64,000 nucleotides of DNA from JACCSI01 sp963815285 (GTDB lineage: Bacteria; Acidobacteriota; Vicinamibacteria; Vicinamibacterales; UBA2999). Below are positions 57,522 to 64,000 of the stretch, piece by piece. A program made the translations under genes and the position numbers. The stretch covers positions 372,001 to 436,000 of the forward strand of contig CAWFGB010000005.1 in assembly GCA_963815285.1 (NCBI GenBank), written 5' to 3'. The notes below the pieces were generated by a model. The model was not told the DNA's origin. It saw only the letters and a program-made list of their open reading frames with translations, and searched no databases. How positions within the stretch are numbered: position 1 is the first letter of the stretch; each line of letters begins with the position of its first letter.

Positions 57522-58253
57522 TCAAAACCGAATCCGCAAATCCGCCACCAGCGGGAGATGATCGGACGCGATCTTGGCGAGGCGGTCCCGGGGCAGCCAT
57601 ACCTTGTCGATCTCGACGCGAGCTCCCTCGTAATAGATGTGATCCAGGTGCACGACGGGGAAGAAGCCAGGGTAGGTTCGCTTGCGTTGGAGGTGCTTGG
57701 TGAGGTCGATGCTGTGCAGCTTCTCCGCGAGCACGTCCGTCGTCAGCCCGCGCGCCCATTCGTTGAAGTCGCCGAGGACAATCTTGGGGCCGACGACGCG
57801 ACGGTCGTGGACCGAGGTCGCGAGCTTGCGGGCTTGTTCCCGGCGTTCGTACAACGCGGTCCCCAGATGCACGTTGTAGAAGTGCAGGATGGCGCTCTCG
57901 CCGACTTCCAGATCGACGCGTTGGGCCAGACGCGGTTCGCAGGTCTTCCAGCTCAAGTCGTACTGCTGGTGATGCTTGACCGGAAAGTGCGAGAGCACGA
58001 CGTTGCCAAAAAGCGCGTTGCGAAAATGACGCGTGGGTGCCATCACCCAGCCCATGCCCAACGCCGCGCCGATTTCGGCGGCGTGCCCGGGCTTGAGCGG
58101 ACTGGCGCCAACGACTTCCTGCAGCGCGATGACGTCCGCGTTGATCGAGGCCAGCACCGCCGCGATGCGCTCCGGTCGGGTGCGACCGTCGAGACCGCGG
58201 CAGCGGTGCACGTTATAGGTGACCACCCGAAGGGTGACTTCTTGCGGCGACAT
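57522..58253 (-). CDS. Endonuclease/exonuclease/phosphatase (EEP) family protein
   Basis: 243 residues. Motifs: VVTYNVHRCRGLDGR, ALQEVVG with the metal Glu, then VLGDFNEW and SDHLPLVADL (catalytic Asp-His at the C-terminus). This is the DNase I-like fold acting on phosphodiesters or phosphomonoesters; no specificity can be told. No signal peptide. The stop is 9 nt after the preceding small gene's end on the same strand, so the two are probably one operon. Confidence 0.92.
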   Translation of the reverse strand: MSPQEVTLRVVTYNVHRCRGLDGRTRPERIAAVLASINADVIALQEVVGASPLKPGHAAEIGAALGMGWVMAPTRHFRNALFGNVVLSHFPVKHHQQYDLSWKTCEPRLAQRVDLEVGESAILHFYNVHLGTALYERREQARKLATSVHDRRVVGPKIVLGDFNEWARGLTTDVLAEKLHSIDLTKHLQRKRTYPGFFPVVHLDHIYYEGARVEIDKVWLPRDRLAKIASDHLPLVADLRIRF

Positions 58254-58262
58254 CGAGTCTGG

Positions 58263-58565
58263 TCAGTCGAGGTCGAAACCGCGCAGCGGCTTGGAAATCG
58301 GCTCTTTGTTCGCTTCCTTGAGCGCCTCCTCGAACCGTTTCGACAGTGCGTCCCCGCGGGTCTTGTGGTCCTGGACCGACTGCTCGAAGATGGCATTCCG
58401 GCGCGCTTCCTGCTCAGCCAGGATGCGCTGGGCCTCGCCCAGTTCCGGCCGGTTTGGATTAGGCGGCTCGCGGTGCTCGATGACGCGACCCAGATTCGTG
58501 TCCACCACCAGCACGGCATTGCAGCATGGGCAGGTGAGTTCGAGTTCGCTTTTCAAGCGGGCCAT
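58263..58565 (-). CDS. Small zinc-ribbon-like coiled-coil protein
   Basis: 100 residues. The N-terminus has LTCPCCNAVLVVDTNLG with a Cys-x2-Cys pair but no second pair, so zinc binding is uncertain. The rest is a charged helix (AQRILAEQEARRNAIFEQS). It starts with ATG 58565, 6 nt after a TACGCT box. It is adjacent to and probably co-transcribed with the EEP phosphatase gene. No known function. Confidence 0.8.
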   Translation of the reverse strand: MARLKSELELTCPCCNAVLVVDTNLGRVIEHREPPNPNRPELGEAQRILAEQEARRNAIFEQSVQDHKTRGDALSKRFEEALKEANKEPISKPLRGFDLD

Positions 58566-58580
58566 GGCAACAGCGTAGCT

Positions 58581-58586
58581 TATAAT
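58581..58586 (+). promoter_or_regulatory. Perfect -10 box 7 nt before the MBL-fold gene start (leaderless type)
   Basis: TATAAT, then GCGCGCT, then ATG 58594. The best example of the recurrent arrangement in this window. The opposite strand carries the promoter of the divergent zinc-ribbon-like gene. Confidence 0.6.
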
Positions 58587-58593
58587 GCGCGCT

Positions 58594-59508
58594 ATGAAAC
58601 GAGCGCTGGTGCTTGGAGCAGTGGTCGTTGTCGGGGCCCTGTCGGTGGCCGTAGCGGCATCTCAGCAATCCACTGAGAAGCCGAAATTGATCGAGGTCGA
58701 TAAGCTTCGCCCCAACCTGTTCGTGCTGCGCGGCGGCGGCGGCAACACCGGCGTGTTCATCACGACCAAGGGGGTGGTGGTGGTGGACTCCAAGAACCCC
58801 GGGTGGGGTCAGCCGATCCTCGACAAGATCAAGGAACTGACGCCGAACCCGATCACCCACCTCATCAATACCCACACGCATGGCGACCACGTCAGCGGCA
58901 ACGTCGAATTCCCGACGGCCGTCGAGATCGTCGCCCAGGCCAATACCGCCGCCAACATGAAGGAGATGCGCACGGTCACCGGCTTCAAGCCAGGAGGGCC
59001 CAACATCTTCACGGAAAACAAGGGCCGCGGGTTACCCAAGCGCACGTTCACCGACCGGCTTACCATCGGCAGCGGCGCCGATCAGGTCGATCTCCACTAC
59101 TTCGGACGCGGGCATACCAACGGCGACGCCTGGATCGTCTTCCCGTCCCTCCAGGTCGCTCACGCCGGGGACATCTTCTCGGGCAAAAACCTGCCCTTGC
59201 TCGATGCCAACAACGGCGGCAGCGGGCTCGAGATCGGGGACACGCTGGCCAAAGCCGCCGCCGGCATGCCGAAGGTGGAGACCATCATCACCGGTCACAG
59301 CACCCAGATGACGATGGCGGATCTCAAGGAATATGCGCAGTTCAATCGCGACTTCGCGAACGCCGTGCGGGAAGGGAAAAAGGCCGGGCGGAGCGTCGAT
59401 GAGATCGCCAAGAGTTGGACCATTCCTTCGAGCTATGCGGGATACAGCCAGCCCCAGGCCGAAAGGCTGCGGTCGAACGTCGAGGTTGTCTACAACGAGA
59501 TCAAGTAG
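58594..59508 (+). CDS. Exported metallo-beta-lactamase-fold hydrolase
   Basis: 304 residues. Signal peptide MKRALVLGAVVVVGALSVAVAAS. Metal-binding motifs: LINTHTHGDHVSGN (HxHxDH), VAHAGDIFSG and TIITGHS for the remaining His and Asp ligands. The C-terminus is helical. The family includes lactonases, sulfatases and beta-lactamases; the substrate is not clear. It is transcribed alone and followed by an intrinsic terminator. Confidence 0.9.
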   Translation: MKRALVLGAVVVVGALSVAVAASQQSTEKPKLIEVDKLRPNLFVLRGGGGNTGVFITTKGVVVVDSKNPGWGQPILDKIKELTPNPITHLINTHTHGDHVSGNVEFPTAVEIVAQANTAANMKEMRTVTGFKPGGPNIFTENKGRGLPKRTFTDRLTIGSGADQVDLHYFGRGHTNGDAWIVFPSLQVAHAGDIFSGKNLPLLDANNGGSGLEIGDTLAKAAAGMPKVETIITGHSTQMTMADLKEYAQFNRDFANAVREGKKAGRSVDEIAKSWTIPSSYAGYSQPQAERLRSNVEVVYNEIK

Positions 59509-59539
59509 GGAGTCCGGCCCTCGGCGGCGGGGAAGGAGG

Positions 59540-59567
59540 CCGGATCGGCTGGTCCGGTCTTTTTTTG
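59540..59567 (+). terminator. Rho-independent terminator after the MBL-fold gene
   Basis: CCGGATC and GGTCCGG form a 7-bp stem (one G-T pair) around the loop GGCT, followed by TCTTTTTTTG. This is the clearest intrinsic terminator in the window, 31 nt after the stop codon. Confidence 0.8.
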
Positions 59568-59841
59568 TCCTTCCAGGCACTGAACCCACCGGTTCCAGGC
59601 CGTATCAGGTTGGCATCGGGCACCTTTCTGACGCGAATCATGTTCGTCCCCACATTCGTATATCCAAGCAGTAGGTTTGCTGGTAGGCTATGTCCTTCCA
59701 TTACGTGTCGCATGTGGCGCATCAAGTTCTTGACGAGTGTCACGATGTCGCTCTCAAAATGACAACATGGACTTCCATCCGCCAATTCGCCCCGGCGGGA
59801 TGGTTTCTAATCTTGGTGGGCTATCGCTGAGGATTCTCCCC

Positions 59842-62800
59842 ATGCAGAAAACCGCCGCTCCTCCACTCGCCTTTGCTTCGGTCGCGCACGTCTGTCACCG
59901 CGGCCTCCTTGCTATTGGGCTCGTCGCTTCAAGTGGTCAGATGGGCGGTCAGACCCCGGCTCCCACAGCGTGCAGTACTCCCGGGGATACTTGATAACCG
60001 GTGATTACGTTGTCGAGTGGCGTGGACCTGCCGGCAGGTGGGGGTCTGGCACCATCAATTTCAACCCACGTTGAATAACACGGTGCCGGCTAACGCCGAG
60101 GTGATTGCGGCCTGCGCAATTTGGGAAACCATCGAGCCAGTGGCCAACACAACATTTGCCGGCGCGGAGTTCCGCGGTCAACCAATCATGTCGCCAAGGT
60201 GTTTCGTGTGACGTCGCTTCCGGGAACTGGCTCCAGTTGCTGGGGGAGCAGCGGCAATGCCAACAAGTTTCTGACGACCTTCCGCGTCGACCTGCTCCAC
60301 TGCTGCCGAAGAGTACGACGTGGACGGCAAGTGGACCGGCACCTATCTGGTCAACGACGCCGATCTGATCGCTAATGGCCTGCCGGCAGGGCACACCATC
60401 AACCTGCCACGATTGGAATGGCAACACCACGACGACGGCTGCGGGCGCCACGATCGTGATGGTGTGGCGCAAAGCCGATGAACCGCTGCGAAAGATCGTC
60501 ATGTACGACGGCGCGGCGATACAGGCGCAAGGCGCGATCACGACGCACACGCTCGCCGGGTTCTACAGGGCCGCCTCGGCGTCCCCCGCGAAGCTCACGT
60601 ACGTCGTCGGCACCGGCGCCGACAACCCGAACGACCGGGTATTTTTCAATGGCGCGGTCGTCGGGACGAATTCTTTTATCAGGCCCATCGGCGCCGGATC
60701 GGATCGCGGCTGGTCCAATCCCACTTTCAATATCACTGCGCAGCAGATGGCGAACCTTCCCGTCGACCCCAACTTTGGCCAGGTGGTGACGACGCGGGTG
60801 GATCACGGGCAGAACGCGCAAGCCTCCACGCCGTACCAGTGCATCTCCGTGGCCTCGATCATCTTCAGCACGACGGTCGCGGACGGGGACAACGACGGGT
60901 TGCCCGACGGCATCGAAGAGGCGGCGAACGGGTTGAAAGATCCACCAACCCCCGCGTTCCCGACGGGTGAGCCGCTGCCGAACCTCAACGCCATGGGTGC
61001 GCTAATCAACCAGCGAGATCTCTTCGTCGAGATCAACGCCACCAAGGCTCCGGCGAACACAACCTATGGAGCCCCGGATGCTCCCTACAATTCGACCATC
61101 GTGTCGGTGACCGATACCCAGGGCCACGATCACATGCCTCCGCATGAGGTCCTGAAGATGGTCGGAGACGCCTACGCGGCCGCCCCCAATGGTGGCATCA
61201 AGGCGCATTTCGATGTCGGCGATCTGGCCGTGTATCGCGGCCTGGGCCCCGACTATGCGTGTCCGGTGGGCGAGCTGGACTGCGACAAGTATTTCGTTCC
61301 GACGGCGCACCGCGCGGCGGGGAACGCATCGAAGAGCGCGCTTGCGAAGACTGCCAGTTCTTCGCCTTCCCGGGAACGATAGGGTGGCCCTCGGCTTCCG
61401 CGCGTATCGGGATGCTGTGGTCGCCGCAGACGGCGCGGAGGTCACCACCCTCGCCGAAGTGCAGGCCGGCGCTCCCGAGGAGGGCGAACTGCGCCGCCGC
61501 TTTGATCGCAACCGGCAGCCGTATATCCACTATCAGATTTTCGCGCACGCGCGCGGCAGGGCGCTGTCGGCCTTCCCGTGTCTCCAGGGCACGGGTCAAC
61601 AGACCCAGGAAACGGGCTACGATCCGGCCAACCCGGGGGTATGCGCCAGCAAAGCAACCCGCGGTTTCATGTGCCGACGAGCACGTCAGGCATCTCAGAA
61701 CTCCCCGGCGGCAGCCACATGGTGTCGCTCGGCCTGTGGGACACCGACAAGTTCGTCGCCTCGAAGTCCATGCAGGCCTCGACGTTTTTCCACGAGCTCG
61801 GGCACGGCCTCAATCTGTGGCACGGCGGCAAGGCAGCCATTTTCGGCAATGCCACGACACCCACACAGGTGGAACCCAACTGCAAGCCGAACTACCGAGC
61901 TCGATGAGCTACCTGTTTCAGGCCCACGGCTTGGTAAATAACGCGGGCCAGCTCAACATCGATTACTCGGGGACGCTGCACAACCCGCTCGACAAACGTC
62001 GCTCAGCAATGGGCTTTCTCCCGGCCCGAAATATCGCGCGGCGTGGTTTGCACCGCTTGACAGTGCCTTGGCCACGGGCGGGACTGCGGCAAAGCGGTTC
62101 TGCAACGGCGCGACCTTCGATCCGGATCACCACCCGCACCGATGGCTCGCGTGCTGGCAGCAGCACGTCCGCCCTCCTCCACTGGGACGGGGATAGCGTC
62201 CACCCGCCTGGGAAGGCCACCTCACAAATCTGGACATCAACTTCGACGGCACAGAAACCGAACTGGTGGGGTTCAACGATTGGAACAATGTCCGCCTCAA
62301 TCAGATCAGTGCCGGCCGCACGCCGCGCGTGTTTCGGAGTGCCAACGAGTTGCGGCTGGACTACGCGTCCGGCGACCTGCTCGAGTTCGGCACCGGTGAT
62401 CTGCTCGAGTTCGGTGCCGGCGACTTACTGGAGTTCGGCGCTGGATCCCACATCGTTCACCTCGGCACGGGCGATTTCTTCAGCTACCTCTCGGGGGACC
62501 TGCTCGAGTTCGGTACGGGTGACCTGCTCGAATTCGGCACCGGTGATCTCCTGGAGTTCGGCACGGGCGTCATGATGCTCGTCCACGCGGACGCAAACGA
62601 CCCGACAACGGCGATCTGCTCGAATTCGGCACCGGTGATCTGCTCGAATTCGGCACCGGTGATCTGCTCGAATTCGGCACGGGCGACCTGCTCGAGTTCG
62701 GCACGGGCGACCTGCTCGAGTTCGGCACCGGTGACTTGCTCGAATTCGGCGCGGGAGATTTGCTGGAGTTCGGCACAGCGGCAACCCAGGATATTGACTT

Positions 62801-63523
62801 GAACACGGCGATCGAGCTCGCAATCCCGCGTCCGACCGACCTCGAGGTGTGCGTGCTTGGCGTTGACTGCCCCGCGCCGCAACCGGGGCCGTTCGAGCCG
62901 AATTACCACCGTTTCCGGCTCGATTGGGTTGTGCCGTCGTTCGGAACGATACGCAGGTACGATGTGTATCGGCAGGTCGGAAACGTCGCAGCCCAACTTG
63001 TCGGCAGCGTTGCGCGAGTTGGACTGGAACCGCCGGCCACGACGTTTATCGATTCCGAGGAGCTCCCGAACGGCGTGACGTTCATCTATACCGTCCTTGC
63101 CATCCACGAGGACGGCACCGTCAACGGCGCTGCGAGCCCACCTTCGGACCCGGAGAGGTCGAGAGTGGCGGTCAATACCCCGCCAGTCGCGCTGCCCGAC
63201 AGCTATCAGACAACAAAGAACACGCTGCTGACCGTTCCTGCTCCGGGCGTGCTCACCAATGACATCGCGTCCCCGACGTTCGACGTCGACAGCCCGCCGA
63301 CCTCCAGCAGGCTGTCCGCATCTCGAGCCCGCCGTCCAGCGGCACGCTCACCCCGAACGCGAATGGGTCGTTTACCTTCAGGCCGAAAAACGGATTCACC
63401 GGCACGGTGACCTTCGCCTATGTGGCGGACAACGGCCTCTGGCTCGGTGACCCGCGTAACCCCAAAGCGAAACTGAGCGGGGAATCCAACCCGGCAACGG
63501 TCACGATCACGGTCGTGCCCTGA
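59842..63523 (+). pseudogene. Frameshifted secreted metzincin-like protease with octapeptide repeats
   Basis: ATG 59842 follows GAGGA and opens a signal peptide-like stretch (VCHRGLLAIGLVASSG), but the reading frame then changes about ten times, mostly beside C or G runs (near 59984, 60066, 60185, 60295, 60405, 61322, 61380, 61655, 61895, 62020-62230, 62610, 63295). Concatenated frames give one coherent protein of about 1200 residues: beta-rich N-terminal part, DGDNDGLPDGIEE (calcium-type), a protease core with STFFHELGHGLNLWHGG (HExxHxxxxxH), NYRSSMSYLFQAHG-type Met-turn region, GDLLEFGT octads (62371-62778), a fibronectin-like part and a terminal Big_9-like domain (NTLLTVPAPGVLTND, SFTFRPKNGFTGTVTFAY). 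Neighbours are intact. Either decay or local sequence error. Confidence 0.82.
62371..62778 (+). repeat. 24-bp tandem repeat array encoding GDLLEFGT octads
   Basis: Thirteen good octapeptides with two degenerate units. Consensus G-D-L-L-E-F-G-T/A, with DNA units (GGYGAYCTGCTCGARTTCGG) differing mainly at silent third bases. The array is interrupted at 62569-62610 by an unrelated insert and a frame change. Near-identity at the DNA level suggests recent expansion or homogenisation. Confidence 0.9.
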
Positions 63524-63659
63524 TGTAGGCGGTCTTCGAAATCGGCGGATCCGGCAGGGTGAGTGCGCTCGCCCTGCCGGGGCCGAATCCCCTCGCTCCC
63601 TTCTGAAATCCTTCACCACTGAGTGTCGTGCGGTGGTGTGTCGGTGCCTAGAGCGTTTT

Positions 63660-64000
63660 TCATAACGATGTAGCGACGCGATAGCCGCAGTGGCGCACGT
63701 AGTTCGCGCATTCGGTCGGGCGTGAAGAGGCGCGAGCGCGGCCGCGATCAGCTCGCACACGTGGTCGAAGGTGCGTGGGCGCGCGGCGCGCAGAAACGCT
63801 TTCAGCTTGGCAAACGCTTGTTCGATCGGATTGAAGTCGGGACTGTAGGGCGGCAGGAAGCGGAGCGTGCGCGCCGACCGCGTTCAATCGCGGCGCGGAT
63901 CTCGGGCTGTTTGTGGACCGCGAGATTGTCGAGGACGACGACATCGCCCGGCCGAAGCGTCGGCACCAGGACCTGCTCGACATAGGCGCAGGAACGTCGG
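63660..64000 (-). mobile_element. IS630-family transposase remnant, cut by the window edge
   Basis: Minus strand read from 64000: VLVPTLRPGDVVVLDNLAVHKQPEI is trimmed to GDVVVLDNLAVHKQ (first DDE Asp region of IS630), then one base is missing near 63868; TLRFLPPYSPDFNPIEQAFAKL carries the catalytic Glu motif (PYSPDFNPIEQ), then a second single-base loss near 63740 before TECANYVRHCGYRVATSL and the stop at 63660. The 5' part lies beyond the window. The element end may be near 63650 (TAGAGCGTTTTTCAT, starting with the IS630 target TA) but its partner is not visible. Confidence 0.85.

Noticed and set aside
59501..59785. Open minus-strand frame of 94 codons
   Set aside because: It runs through the intrinsic terminator of the MBL-fold gene, has no ribosome site and no recognisable domain.

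Overview
The window is high-GC bacterial DNA, most likely from an Acidobacteriota member and possibly Vicinamibacteria. This rests on gene content, not on a marker gene: a MoxR/DUF58/BatA-type/DUF4175-like/DUF4159 cluster, a homodimeric-type pyruvate dehydrogenase, a kinase with a YbgF/TPR-like tail, and mostly 'hypothetical' envelope proteins. No rRNA, tRNA or CRISPR array was recognised.

Layout. 1-11.2 kb (+): one long envelope operon with a truncated amidotransferase-fold membrane protein, three DUF4159 paralogues, a MoxR ATPase, a DUF58 protein, a BatA-type protein and a 1184-residue coiled-coil membrane protein. 11.3-14.8 kb (-): a second, unrelated AAA+/VWA pair and a LON-domain protein. 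14.9-17.4 kb: GDPD phosphodiesterase, a PLP ammonia-lyase and a family-5 uracil-DNA glycosylase. 17.5-23.2 kb (+): aceE-aceF-lpd. 23.3-25.7 kb: a small membrane protein, a HemN-like radical SAM protein and a thioesterase. 25.6-32.1 kb (-): a compact run of lipA, a flavin halogenase-like oxidoreductase and an ABC exporter (ATPase, permease, HlyD adaptor). 32.2-37.8 kb: UPF0173 hydrolase, a TetR regulator, and boxC, boxB and an enoyl-CoA hydratase for aerobic benzoyl-CoA breakdown.

37.7-44.7 kb (-) is the most interesting functional block. A four-gene operon (porin, plastocyanin-like protein, histidine kinase, sigma-54 response regulator) lies upstream of a three-gene operon (CuA-type cupredoxin, DUF5777-like beta-barrel, plastocyanin-like lipoprotein). 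The second operon is preceded by a near-consensus sigma-54 promoter and, about 110-140 bp before its start, by two tandem TTAC-N7-GTAA palindromes. It reads as a self-contained copper-protein/outer-membrane circuit.

44.7-59.5 kb holds a DUF4097-like protein, a Ser/Thr kinase, an IclR regulator with a ferredoxin, a TPR/double retropepsin protein, a thioesterase, a peptidase/beta-propeller/surface-antigen fusion, a TlpA-like thioredoxin, an SPFH protein with a 54-residue ribbon-helix-helix partner, a GxxExxY gene between oppositely oriented GCAGATT repeats, an EEP phosphatase and a secreted metallo-beta-lactamase-fold protein with a clear terminator. 59.8-64.0 kb differs from the rest. It holds one large secreted metzincin-like gene broken by about ten frame changes, carrying a near-identical octapeptide array (consensus GDLLEFGT), and an IS630 transposase remnant with two frameshifts that runs off the window.

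Many single or first genes carry a TAnnnT box 6-7 nt before the start codon and no Shine-Dalgarno site, which suggests frequent leaderless transcripts. This was used to choose several starts.
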